Below, one piece after another: positions 31,640 through 42,662 of a stretch of 64,000 nucleotides of DNA. How positions within the stretch are numbered: the stretch's first letter is position 1; each line of letters opens with the position of its first letter. Made by a program: the position numbers and the translations under genes. The stretch is taken from the NCBI GenBank assembly GCA_934045075.1, contig CAKOGX010000004.1, positions 62,001 through 126,000 on the forward strand, written 5' to 3'. This DNA comes from Yponomeuta sedellus (taxonomy: Eukaryota > Arthropoda > Insecta > Lepidoptera > Yponomeutidae). The notes beneath the pieces were generated by a model, which was given only the letters and a program-made list of their open reading frames with translations, was not told the origin of the DNA and searched no databases.

Positions 31640-33478
31640 TCATGTCTCTAAAACGTAGTTACAATTCACTGCAAACCCGCTTCAAGTCACTACAAGTCTC
31701 TGTAAGTCGCTGCAAGTCACTGTAATTAGCAACAATGCAATTTAAGTAGGTAGCTAGAAGTGTTAGAGGTTTCATTACCAACTGGCTGAACCTTGTTTTA
31801 ATCCTGGCCGATCGCATCTCGACATTTTTCTGATTGACATGATGTTTATGTCGCTCTCTGTTTTTGCTTCATGTGCTGAATAAATTCTATTGTATATTTT
31901 CCACTGTTTAAATCACTCTATAAAAAGAAGTCAGTTTAAAGTGGCTAAATATCGCTGTAAACTCGCTACGATTCAAAAACCTATTTAGAGGCTAAAAATT
32001 TCACCCATGCCGGGATTCGAACCCGCAACCTCTGGCTATCCGTGCCAGCGCTCTACCAATTGAGCCAATGGGCGACTCACGGCATCAGTGAAATTTCGAA
32101 CCTCTTTACACTATTATCTGTATTACGTACAGGCAGCGACATCTGACTTAAGCAAATTGCATTACTTACAGCCCCGACTACCTACTTTGCAGTTAGGTTT
32201 AACATCGGAACGATTTTTAGCCTCTAAATAGGTTTTTAAATTTGTTCCTTAGCACGGGCTAATGCATTAAAAATAAAAATTGTATAATCATGTAGGTACA
32301 GTGATATCGTTCCGATGTAAAACCTTACTGCAAAGTAGGTAGTCGGGGCTGTAAGTAATGCAATTTGCTTAAGTCAGATGTCGCTGCCTGTACGTAATAC
32401 AGGGAATAGTGTAAAGAGGTTCGAAATTTCACTGATGCCGTGAGTCGCCCATTGGCTCAATTGGTAGAGCGCTGGTACGGATAGCCAAAGGTTGCGGGTT
32501 CGAATCCCGGCATGGGTGAAATTTTTAGCCTCTAAATAGGTTTTTAAATTTGTTCCTTAGCACGGGTTAGTGCATTAAAAATAAAAATTGTATAAGTGTT
32601 TCCTAACTAGTTTTTAGTATTAGTTTTTAATTGGGTCCTTTACCCAACAGTCGCTGCAGCTGCAAATCACTGTTAACTTTCTGCAACTCTATCTACCGTA
32701 AAGTTGCCGCATACAGCTGAAAAGTAGTTACAATCATAATAAATTACCTGCCAAGTCACTGTAAGTACCTATAAGTCGACGCAAAATGTGAGAGTTGAGC
32801 AGATATAAGTTACTGTAAGTCGCTGCAAGAAGCTAGAAATCGCTGCAAAGGAGCTTTAAACCACCGTAAACTCGCTACAAATAACTGTAAGTCGCCTTAA
32901 ACCACTGTAAACTCGTTACAAGTCACTGTAAGTAGCTACAAGTCACTGCAAGAAGCTAGAAGTCACCGTAAACTCCCTATAAATGAGTGTAATTCGCCTT
33001 AAGTCGCCTTACACCACTGTAAACTCGCTACAAGTCACTGTAAGTAGCTACAAGTGGCTGTAAGAAGCTAGAAGTACCGTAAACTCACTACAAATGAGAG
33101 TAAGTCGCCGCAAGTCGCCTTACACCACTGTAAACTCGCTACAAGTCACTTTAAGTAGCTACAATTCGCTGTAAGAAGCTAGAAGTACCGTAAACTCACT
33201 ACAAATGAGTGTAAGTCGCCGCAAGTCGCCTTACACCACTGTAAACTCGCTACAAGTAGTTACAAAGTAGCTTTAAACAACTGTGAACTCGCTACAAACG
33301 AGTGTAAGTCGCCCTACACCACTGTAAACTCGTAACAGGTCACAGTAAGTAGCTACAAAGTAGCTTTAAACGACTGTGTACTCGCTACAAACGAGTGTAA
33401 GTCGCCGTAAGTCACCTTACACCACTGTAAACTCGCTGCAAATCACTGTAAGTAGCTAAAAGTCATTGCTAAGTAGCT
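31640..33478. repeat. Degenerate short tandem repeat with embedded SINEs
   Basis: Loose alternation of 'gtcactgtaagt', 'agctacaagt', 'cgctacaa' and 'ccactgtaaactcgctacaa'. Two family A SINEs, one reverse (31974-32285) and one forward (32284-32590), are inserted. Similar sequence reappears between satellite blocks at 33705-33850, 34678-35262 and 39248-39362. Confidence 0.7.
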
Positions 33479-33705
33479 TTATTTTTTGAGACGTACATTG
33501 CAATAAAATTGAGCTTAATTTTTACGACTTACTTAAGATGTGCCTGCATAAGATTTAGACTACTCACTGTTATTATTTGAATTAAGATAAGCTCAACATT
33601 TGTATGCCGAAATGGCAAAACACGAAGATCTTTATTTTATTGTACCATCTGCATGTATGTAATACTCGTGTTTATACAAATAAAACGAATTGAATTGAAT
33701 TTAAA
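33479..33705 (+). mobile_element. Non-LTR retrotransposon 3' end
   Basis: 'tgtaccatctgcatgtatgt' and 'aataaaacgaattgaattga' with a short (GAATT)n tail. It lies inside the degenerate repeat. 3' UTR only. Confidence 0.5.
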
Positions 33706-34626
33706 CTACTGTGAACTCGCTACAAACGAGTGTAAGTCGCGGTAAGTCGCCTTACACCACTGTAAACTCGCTACGAATCACTGTAAGTTGCTACAAGTAG
33801 CCTTAAACCACCGTAAGCCCGCTACAAAAGCCTGCGAGTCTCCGTAAGTCGCTACAGGCGTCCCACCTGTCGCTGACGTGAAATATACTATTATAAATAT
33901 ACTATAATATACTATTCTATTCTATTGTACAGGCCCCCACCTGTCGCTGACGTGAAGTATACTATTATAAATATACTATAATATACTATTCTATTCTATT
34001 CTATTCTATTGTACAGGCGTCCCACCTGTCGCTGACGTGAAGTATACTATTATAAATATATTATTCTATTGTATAGTACAGGCGCCCCACCTGTCGCTGA
34101 CGTGAAATATACTATAATATACTATTCTATTCTATACTACAGACGCCCCACCTGTCGCTGACGTGAAGTATACTATTATAAATATTCTATTCTATTCTAT
34201 TGTACAGGCGCCCCACCTGTCGCTGACGTGAAGTATACTATTATAAATATACTTTAATATACTATTCTATTGTACAGGCGCCCCACCTGTCGCTGACGTG
34301 AAGTATACTATTATAAATATACTATAATATACTATTCTACTCTACAGGCGCCTCACCTGTCGCTGACGTGAAGTATACTATTATAAATATACTATTCTAT
34401 TCTATTGTACCGGCGCCTCACCTGTCGCTGACGTGAAGTATACTATTATGAATATACTATAATATTCTATTCTATTGTACAGGCGCCTCACCTGTCACTG
34501 ACGTGAAGTATACTATTATAAATATACCATTCTATTCTATTGTACAGGCGCCCCTCCTGTCGCTGACGTAAAGTATACTATTATGAATATACTATTCTTT
34601 TCTATTCTATTCTACAGGCGCCCCAC

Positions 34627-34677
34627 CTGTCGCTGACGTGGTCCACGACCGCCTTGCGCAGCTGCCGCCGCAGGTCA
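34627..34677 (-). repeat. Longer partial copy of exon F, 51 nt, distal
   Basis: Coding-strand TTTTACAG|TGACCTGCGG ... CGACAG|GTGGGG. It repeats the last 50 nt of exon F with one synonymous change (CGG to CGC in QLRK). An AG lies directly before it and a donor directly after. Confidence 0.8.
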
Positions 34678-37600
34678 CTGTAAAATCACTGTAAAGTCGC
34701 TACAAACCGCTGCAAGAAGCTAGAAGTCGCTGCAAAGTAGCTTTAAACCACCGTAATCTCGCCACAAATAACTGTAAGTAGCTAAAAGTCACTGTAAAGT
34801 CGCTACAAACCGCTGCAAGAAGCTAGAAATCGCTGCAAAGTAGCTTTAAACCACCGTAATCTCGCTACAAATAACTGTAAGTAGCTACAAGTCACTGTAA
34901 AGTCGCTGCAAACCGCTGCAAGAAGCTAGAAGTCGCTGCAAAGTAGCTTTAAACCACCGTAATCTCGCTACAAATAACTGTAAGTAGCTACAAGTCACTG
35001 CAAAGTAGCTTAAAACAACTGTGAACTCGCTACAAACGAGTGTAAGTCGCCTTACACCACTGTAAACTCGTAACAAGTCACAGTAAGTAGCTACAAAGTA
35101 GCTTTAAACGACTGTGTACTCGCTACAAACGAGTGTGAGTCGCGGTAAGTCGCCTTACACCACTGTAAACTCGCTACGAATCACTGTAAGTTGTTACAAG
35201 TAGCCTTAAACCACCGTAAGCTCGCTACAAAAGCCTGCGAGTCTCCGTAAGTCGCTACAGGCGTCCCACCTGTCGCTGACGTGAAGTATACTATTATAAA
35301 TATACTATAATATACTATTCTATTCTATTGTACAGGCGTCCCACCTGTCGCTGACGTGAAATATACTATAATATACTATTCTATACTACAGGCGCCCCAC
35401 CTGTCGCTGACGTGAAGTAAACTATTATAAATATTCTATTCTATTGTACAGGCGCCCCACCTGTCGCTGACGTGAAGTATACTATTATAAATATACTATT
35501 CCATTCTATTCTACCGGCGCCTCACCTGTCGCTGACGTGAAGTATACTATTATAAATATACTATTCCATTCTACACTACAGGCGCCTCACCTGTCGCTGA
35601 CGTGAAGTATACTATTATAAATATACTATTCCATTCTATTCTACCGGCGCCTCACCTGTCGCTGACGTGAAGTATACTATTATAAATATACTATTCCATT
35701 CTATTCTACCGGCGCTTCACCTGTCGCTGACGTGAAGTATACTATTATAAATATACTATTCCATTCTATTCTACCGGCGCCTCACCTGTCGCTGACGTGA
35801 AGTATACTATTATAAATATACTATTCCATTCTATTCTACCGGCGCCTCACCTGTCGCTGACGTGAAGTATACTATTATAAATATTCTATTCCATTCTATT
35901 CTACCGGCGCCTCACCTGTCGCTGACGTGAAGTATACTATTATAAATATACTATACTATTCTATTCTACCGGCGCCTCACCTGTCGCTGACGTGAAGTAT
36001 ACTATTATAAATATTCCATTCTATTCTACCGGCGCCTCACCTGTCGCTGACGTGAAGTATACTATTATAAATATTCCATTCTATTCTACCGGCGCCTCAC
36101 CTGTCGCTGACGTGAAGTATACTATTATAAATATACTATTCCATTCTATTCTACCGGCGCCTCACCTGTCGCTGACGTGAAGTATACTATTATAAATATA
36201 CTATTCCATTCTATTCTACCGGCGCCTGACCTGTCGCTGACGTGAAGTATACTATTATAAATATACTATTCCATTCTATTCTACCGGCGCCTCACCTGTC
36301 GCTGACGTGAAGTATACTATTATAAATATACTATTCCATTCTATTCTACCGGCGCCTCACCTGTCGCTGACGTGAAGTATACTATTATAAATATACTATT
36401 CCATTCTATTCTACCGGCGCATCACCTGTCGCTGACGTGAAGTATACTATTATAAATATACTATTCCATTCTATTCTACCGGCGCCTCACCTGTCGCTGA
36501 CGTGAAGTATACTATTATAAATATACTATTCCATTCTATTCTACCGGCGCCTCACCTGTCGCTGACGTGAAGTATACTATTGTGAATATACTATTCCATT
36601 CTATTCTACCGGCGCCTCACCTGTCGCTGACGTGAAGTATACTATTATAAATATACTATTCCATTCTATTCTACCGGCGCCTCACCTGTCGCTGACGTGA
36701 AGTATACTATTATAAATATACTATTCCATTCTATTCTACCGGCGCCTCACCTGTCGCTGACGTGAAGTATACTATTATAAATATACTATTCCATTCTATT
36801 CTACCGGCGCCTCACCTGTCGCTGACGTGAAGTATACTATTATAAATATACTATTCTATTCTATTCTACCGGCGCCTCACCTGTCACTGACGTGAAGTAT
36901 ACTATTATAAATATTCTATTCCATTCTATTCTACCGGCGCCTCACCTGTCGCTGACGTGAAGTATACTATTATAAATATACTATTCCATTCTATTCTACC
37001 GGCGCCTCACCTGTCGCTGACGTGAAGTATACTATTCCATTCTATTCTACCGGCGCCTCACCTGTCGCTGACGTGAAGTATACTATTATAAATATACTAT
37101 TCCATTCTATTCTACCGGCGCCTCACCTGTCGCTGACGTGAAGTATACTATTATAAATATACTATTCCATTCTATTCTACCGGCGCCTCACCTGTCGCTG
37201 ACGTGAAGTATACTATTATAAATATACTATTCCATTCTATTCTACCGGCGCCTCACCTGTCGCTGACGTGAAGTATACTATTATAAATATACTATTTCAT
37301 TCTATTCTACCGGCGCCTCACCTGTCGCTGACGTGAAGTATACTATTATAAATATTCTATTCCATTCTATTCTACCGGCGCCTCACCTGTCGCTGACGTG
37401 AAGTATACTATTATAAATATACTATACTATTCTATTCTACCGGCGCCTCACCTGTCGCTGACGTGAAGTATACTATTATAAATATTCTATTCCATTCTAT
37501 TCTACCGGCGCCTCACCTGTCGCTGACGTGAAGTATACTATTATAAATATACTATTCCATTCTATTCTACCGGCGCCTCACCTGTCGCTGACGTGAAGTA

Positions 37601-39196
37601 TACTATTGTGAATATACTATTCCATTCTATTCTACCGGCGCCTCACCTGTCGCTGACGTGAAGTATACTATTATAAATATACTATTCCATTCTATTCTAC
37701 CGGCGCCTCACCTGTCGCTGACGTGAAGTATACTATTATAAATATACTATTCCATTCTATTCTACCGGCGCCTCACCTGTCGCTGACGTGAAGTATACTA
37801 TTATAAATATACTATTCCATTCTATTCTACCGGCGCCTCACCTGTCGCTGACGTGAAGTATACTATTATAAATATACTATTTCATTCTATTCTACCGGCG
37901 CCTCACCTGTCGCTGACGTGAAGTATACTATTATAAATATTCTATTCCATTCTATTCTACCGGCGCCTCACCTGTCGCTGACGTGAAGTATACTATTATA
38001 AATATACTATACTATTCTATTCTACCGGCGCCTCACCTGTCGCTGACGTGAAGTATACTATTATAAATATTCTATTCCATTCTATTCTACCGGCGCCTCA
38101 CCTGTCGCTGACGTGAAGTATACTATTATCAATATACTATACTATTCTATTCTACCGGCGCCTCACCTGTCGCTGACGTGAAGTATACTATTATAAATAT
38201 ACTATACTATTCTATTCTACCGGCGCCTCACCTGTCGCTGACGTGAAGTATACTATTATAAATATTCCATTCTATTGTACCGGCGCCTCACCTGTCGCTG
38301 ACGTGAAGTATACTATTATAAATATACTATAATATACTATTCCATTCTATTCTACCGGCGCCTCACCTGTCGCTGACGTGAAGTATACTATTATAAATAT
38401 ACTATTCCATTCTATTCTACCGGCGCCTCACCTGTCGCTGACGTGAAGTATACTATTATAAATATACTATTCCATTCTATTCTACCGGCGCCTCACCTGT
38501 CGCTGACGTGAAGTATACTATTATAAATATACTATTCCATTCTATTCTACTGGCGCCTCACCTGTCGCTGACGTGAAGTATACTATTATAAATATACTAT
38601 TCCATTCTATTCTACCGGCGCCTCACCTGTCGCTGACGTGAAGTATACTATTATAAATATTCTATTCCATTCTATTCTACCGGCGCCTCACCTGTCGCTG
38701 ACGTGAAGTATACTATTATAAATATACTATACTATTCTATTCTACCGGCGCCTCACCTGTCGCTGACGTGAAGTATACTATTATAAATATTCTATTCCAT
38801 TCTATTCTACCGGCGCCTCACCTGTCGCTGACGTGAAGTATACTATTATAAATATACTATACTATTCTATTCTACCGGCGCCTCACCTGTCGCTGACGTG
38901 AAGTATACTATTATAAATATACTATACTATTCTATTCTACCGGCGCCTCACCTGTCGCTGACGTGAAGTATACTATTATAAATATTCCATTCTATTCTAC
39001 CGGCGCCTCACCTGTCGCTGACGTGAAGTATACTATTATAAATATACTATACTATTCTATTCTACCGGCGCCTCACCTGTCGCTGACGTGAAGTATACTA
39101 TTATAAATATTCCATTCTATTCTACCGGCGCCTCACCTGTCGCTGACGTGAAGTATACTATTATAAATATACTATTGTATAGTACAGGCGCCCCAC

Positions 39197-39247
39197 CTGT
39201 CGCTGACGTGGTCCACGACCGCCTTCCGCAGCTGCCGCCGCAGGTCA
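39197..39247 (-). repeat. Longer partial copy of exon F, 51 nt, proximal
   Basis: Identical to the last 50 nt of exon F, preceded by TTTACAG and followed by GTGGGGC. If spliced as an exon it is phase-symmetric and would add 17 residues (DLRRQLRKAVVDHVSDS) in frame. Confidence 0.8.
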
Positions 39248-39441
39248 CTGTAAAGTCACTGTAAAGTCGCTACAAACCGTTGCAAGAAGCTAGAAGTCGC
39301 TGCAAAGTAGCTTTAAACCACCGTAATCTCGCTACAAAAGCCTGCGAGTCTCCGTAAGTCGCCGCAAGCGCCCCACCTGTCGCTGACGTGAAGTATACTA
39401 TTATAAATATACTAATCTATTCTACTCTACAGGCGCCTCAC

Positions 39442-39557
39442 CTGTCGCTGACGTGGTCCACGACCGCCTTCCGCAGCTGCCGCCGCAGGTCGCGCGTCTT
39501 GCGGCACATGTTCTCGATGGCGCGCTCCAGCCCCTCCGACTGCTCCGGCTTGCCGGC
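39442..39557 (-). CDS. alpha-Cat: alpha-Catenin exon F
   Basis: Acceptor TCACCAG|GCCGGC, donor CGACAG|GTGAGG. 38 codons plus AG: AGKPEQSEGLERAIENMCRK, then TRDLRRQLRKAVVDHVSD. Matches 'GLERAI..MCRKTRDLRRQLRKAVVDHVSDSFLE' of insect alpha-Cat. Phase 0 in, phase 2 out. Very GC-rich, unlike the array that follows. Its 3' boundary is the seed of the 65-bp satellite. Confidence 0.96.
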
Positions 39558-39611
39558 CTGGTGACAAGAGATAAATTCGTAATAAAAGCTCTATTTGCAC
39601 GGATATTTACT

Positions 39612-39925
39612 CGTTTAAAAACCTATTTGGAGGCTAAAATTTAATTTGTATTTTGAATTTAATTAAAATTAAATTTGTTCCTTAGCACGGGTTAGTGCAT
39701 TAAAAATAAAAATAGTGCAATCAGATATTTACTCGTTTAATTTTGACATTTTACATCTGCCTACCATGCAAGAGGTCCCGGGTTCGAACCCCGGTTGGGA
39801 ACAAAAAAAAACCCCAGGTCTTGGATATTTACATGTGTTGTTACTGATTCACACGACACAGGGTATCCTAGTGTGGGCCCAGAAGCAATGTATGTGCTTG
39901 TATGTAAAATGTTATATTATGTTAT
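39612..39925 (+). mobile_element. SINE family A tail and family D SINE
   Basis: 39612-39720 carries 'cttagcacgggttagtgcat'; 39755-39925 has the family D B box 'ggttcgaaccccggttggga' and body. Both lie upstream of exon F, in the intron after exon E. Confidence 0.55.
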
Positions 39926-40018
39926 GTAATTTTACATTTTTTTTCGGTTTTTCAAATAAAAACTTTTTAAAAGCATTAACTCAAATTCAAACTTTTCGAA
40001 AGTATTATCGTATACTCC

Positions 40019-40271
40019 CGTCTGTCATGTACTCACTCCTGTCATGTACTCACTTTTGTCACGTACTCATGCTGTCATGTACTCACTTTTGTCATGTACT
40101 CACGCTGTCATGTACTCACGTTGTCATGTACTCACTTCGGCTATGTACTCGCGTCGGTCATGTAGTCCCGCCAATCGTGTACTCACGTCGGTCGTGTACT
40201 CACGTCGGTCGTGTACTCACGTCTGTCGTGTACTCACGTCGGTCTTGTACTCGCAATGGTCATGTACTCAC
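40019..40271 (-). repeat. 17-bp minisatellite derived from exon E donor
   Basis: About fifteen 16-17 bp units. On the coding strand each is GTGAGTACATGACCAAC with small changes, directly continuing exon E, whose last 15 nt (GAGTACATGACCAAC) match the unit. Most copies keep GTGAGT, so potential donors recur every 17 bp. Reading through the first unit meets TGA at once. Confidence 0.9.
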
Positions 40272-40356
40272 GTTGGTCATGTACTCGTGGAGCAGGTCCT
40301 GCAGCGCTTGCCGCACCGCGTTACATTCGGCCACTATGCGCTCGCGACGCTCGTCC
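40272..40356 (-). CDS. alpha-Cat: alpha-Catenin exon E
   Basis: Acceptor GTTTCAG|GGACGAG, donor ACCAAC|GTGAGT. It completes Arg and reads DERRERIVAECNAVRQALQD, then LLHEYMTN, as in 'RDERRERIVAECNAVRQALQDLLSEYM.N' of alpha-catenins. Phase 2 in, phase 0 out, joining exon F as EYMTN|AGKPEQ. The exon end lies inside the repeat motif, so the exact donor among the 17-bp copies is chosen by homology to other alpha-catenins. Confidence 0.93.
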
Positions 40357-40394
40357 CTGAAACAAACGATCACTTATGAGATGATTTAAATAAA

Positions 40395-40510
40395 TTGACC
40401 ACTGCATCTACGTAATGAGATGATTATACAACGACCAGTGGCACCTTCACTCACACTAGATGGGTGAAGAGACCACTCGGATGCTGTAGTGCCTGGGACA
40501 TGGTTTCATG
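40395..40510 (+). mobile_element. SINE fragment (43123-43527 family)
   Basis: 'tgcatctacgtaatgagatg', 'ctcacactagatgggtgaag' and 'tgtagtgcctgggacatggt'. Confidence 0.55.
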
Positions 40511-40684
40511 ATAACTTATGAAGCATTTAATAAATACTTAAAATATAATTAAACATAAGGTCAATTATAGACTTTGAAAGCATAACATTTACATACGGGC
40601 AGCGACATGCAAGTGATGCAAATTACTTCAGCCAGATGTCGCTGCCTGTACGTAGAACAGAGAGTATTAACACGAGCAGTAGAC

Positions 40685-40877
40685 ATAATTAAAACTGTTT
40701 TTATACGGATTTATGCTCGTTTATTAGATTTTTTACAATTTTCCAACGTTTCGGCACTTTTTCAGGTGACTGACAGTCATCCGGGACCACGGCACCTGAA
40801 AAAGTGCCGAAACGTTGGAAAATTGTAAAAAATGTAATAAACGAGCATAAATCCGTATAAAAACAGTTTTAATTACA
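40685..40877. repeat. Foldback of the 'gtttcggcac' repeat
   Basis: The left arm, from 'taattaaaactgtttttata', and the right arm, its complement, pair over about 90 bp with one 2-bp difference. The centre (40768-40790) holds 'gactgacagtcatccgg'. An inverted dimer of the repeat seen singly at 25040 and 8440. Confidence 0.8.
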
Positions 40878-41307
40878 GAGAGTATTGTAAAGAGGTTCGA
40901 AATTTTATTGATGCCGGTGAGCCGCCTATTAGCTCAGTTGGAAAGAGAAATTGTCTACAAGTAGTAATGCTTTTAGTTTCCCTTGTGACCGTTCTGGTCT
41001 ATTATGTACTGCCACATCGCTTGGGCGCTTGTCAGGTATACCTACCTAATCCCTCTCTGCTTTCGCTTGCTAGCTTTGTGGGACAGGAGCGCGCTGATCT
41101 CCTACTAATGTGTACCCACGGGCACATTCCAGGAACTCCGTACGGGTTCAGCCACAGAAAATAAAAAAAGAATAGAAGTCACACGTGGGCGGTGCCCGCG
41201 TGCCACGCATTAGCAATGTATTGCCTATGCGTAGTCTCTGACAGTTCTTTTTGCCTCAGTTGTCGTTTGTTCCTAGTAAAGGAAACAATCGTAAGAACTC
41301 TACTTAA

Positions 41308-41363
41308 ATGCCTTCTTGTGCTGTGTTGGTATGTAAAAATAAGAGTGCCGAAACAGTACATCC
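41308..41363 (+). other. Candidate first exon of a THAP-domain protein
   Basis: ATG at 41308 reads MPSCAVLVCKNKSAETVHP before GTGAGT at 41364. 'MPSCA...C.N' with two cysteines is the standard opening of THAP zinc fingers. It is antisense to alpha-Cat and inside its intron. No second exon was found nearby; it may be a relic of a transposon or gene fragment. Confidence 0.3.
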
Positions 41364-41566
41364 GTGAGTAGTATTTCATTGTATTTTTAATTAAATTAGT
41401 AATGGCATAAACAAGGAAACCAATCCGGCTGAGTAGCAACATGTCGGGGGCTTGTTTTTCAATTTTCGACTTTATGGCCTTTCACATAAAACTTCTCGAA
41501 GATCAGACGCGGTGGTAGTTCCATCTAGTGTAGAGTAGCGGTACTACGGGTAACGTGACACGTTAC

Positions 41567-41685
41567 CTGGTGCATGAGGAGTCAGCCATGAGCGCGGCTC
41601 CCGATATGATGGACTCCAGACGCTCCTCCAGAGACGGCCTGGTGCGGACCTCAGAGTACGCCAGCGGTTCCATCACCATCCGCTC
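41567..41685 (-). CDS. alpha-Cat: alpha-Catenin exon D
   Basis: Acceptor CGTTTCCAG|GAGCGG, donor GCACCAG|GTAACG. 39 codons plus AG: ERMVMEPLAYSEVRTRPSLE, then ERLESIISGAALMADSSCT. Matches 'RPSLEERLESIISGAALMADS.CTRD' of alpha-catenins. Phase 0 in, phase 2 out. No junction repeats. Confidence 0.96.
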
Positions 41686-41879
41686 CTGGAAACGTTTGAC
41701 CATCATCAGCCACCGCCGCCCAACGCTGGGCATAGCAGGGAGCTATATTGAAGATATATTAAGCTTGTGATGTTGTTAAACTTTTGTAAATAACAAAAAT
41801 ACTGTACTCGGGGAGCAAAATACTGCAAGTGATGCAAATTACTTCAGCCAGATGTCGCTGCGTTTAAGGTTTCAGTAAT

Positions 41880-42310
41880 AAAATTGTGTTTCAGGCATAC
41901 GAGTTATTAGCCCATAGTGCCCTAGGTTGGCGTTGGGGCTGCCAACTCAAAGCATCCAACCCAGCTCGGTTTGTCGTAAGAGTATCCTTCTCGTAGACGG
42001 GTTTACCTAAACAGGTTGCGAGGCCCGTCTCCCCGAGCAGGTAGTGCACAGCATTTGCTCTGTGGGGCACCTGCCAGCCACTGGGGTTTGAGGCCCTATG
42101 CTCCGCTAGGAGTTAAAGGACCAAAGAAGAAGATGTCGCTGCCTGAACGTAATACAGAGAATATTGTAAAGAGGTTCAAAATTTCACTGATGCCGGTGAG
42201 TCGCCCATAAGCTCAGTTGGAAAGAGCGCTGGCACGGTTAGCCAGAGGTCGCGGGTTCGAATCCCGGCATGGGTGGAATTTTTAGCCTCTAAATAGGTTT
42301 GTAAAATAGT
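41880..42310 (+). mobile_element. SINE-like repeat and family A SINE
   Basis: 41880-42120 is an unclassified repeat ('gttggggctgccaactcaaa ... gggtttgaggccctatgct'). 42125-42310 is a forward family A SINE with B box 'ggttcgaatcccggcatggg'. Confidence 0.5.
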
Positions 42311-42434
42311 TTATTTTGTAAGTGCCCGTGCCAAAAACACCTAGTTCTGGACACGGGTGGTAATTAAGTCCACTCTCTCTCTGAGAGAAGGCCTGTGCCC
42401 TGCAGTGGCACGTACAGTAACCTATATACAGTCT

Positions 42435-42655
42435 AATTTAAAAACCTATTTAGAGGCTAAAAATTTCACCCATGCCGGGATTCGAACCCGCAACCTCTGG
42501 CTATCCGTACCAGCGCTCTACCAATTGAGCGCTGGTACGGATAGCCAGAGGTTGCGGGTTCGAATCCCGGCATGGGTGAAATTTTTAGCCTCTAAATAGG
42601 TTTTTAAATTTGTTCCCTAGCACAGGTTAGTGCATTAAAAATAAAAATAGTGTAA
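42435..42655. mobile_element. Palindromic family A SINE with target-site duplication
   Basis: Flanked by CTATATACAGTCT at 42422-42434 and 42656-42668. Reverse arm 42436-42529 and forward arm 42530-42610 meet at 'ccaattgagcgctgg', then the normal tail follows. It inserted exactly at the left end of a MITE, whose terminal bases form part of the duplication. Confidence 0.82.
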
Positions 42656-42662
42656 CTATATA

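Larger units (their letters stand above)
33858..39441 (-). repeat. Satellite array (65-bp unit) made from exon F donor
   Basis: About 75 tandem copies of a 65-bp unit immediately downstream of exon F on the coding strand. Each unit contains ACGTCAGCGACAG|GTGAGG or GTGGGG, the last 13 coding nt plus the donor of exon F, followed by AT-rich 'aatagtatatttataatagt'. The block 33858-34640 is more diverged; 35262-39195 is highly uniform. Intervening stretches (34678-35262, 39248-39362) are the degenerate short repeat. The last unit before the exon is at 39363-39441. Each copy supplies a near-consensus 5' splice site. Confidence 0.93.

Noticed and set aside
35992..36180. Open frame through the 65-bp satellite
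   Set aside because: Repeat-encoded, low complexity, antisense to alpha-Cat; arises from the periodicity.
33858..39441. CRISPR-like appearance of regularly spaced near-identical units
   Set aside because: The units are contiguous tandem copies with no unique spacers, in an animal genome, and derive from the alpha-Cat exon F boundary.
39715..40389. Long plus-strand open frames across the 17-bp array and exon E
   Set aside because: A repeat of 17 bp without stops produces open frames in several phases; the true coding strand here is minus.
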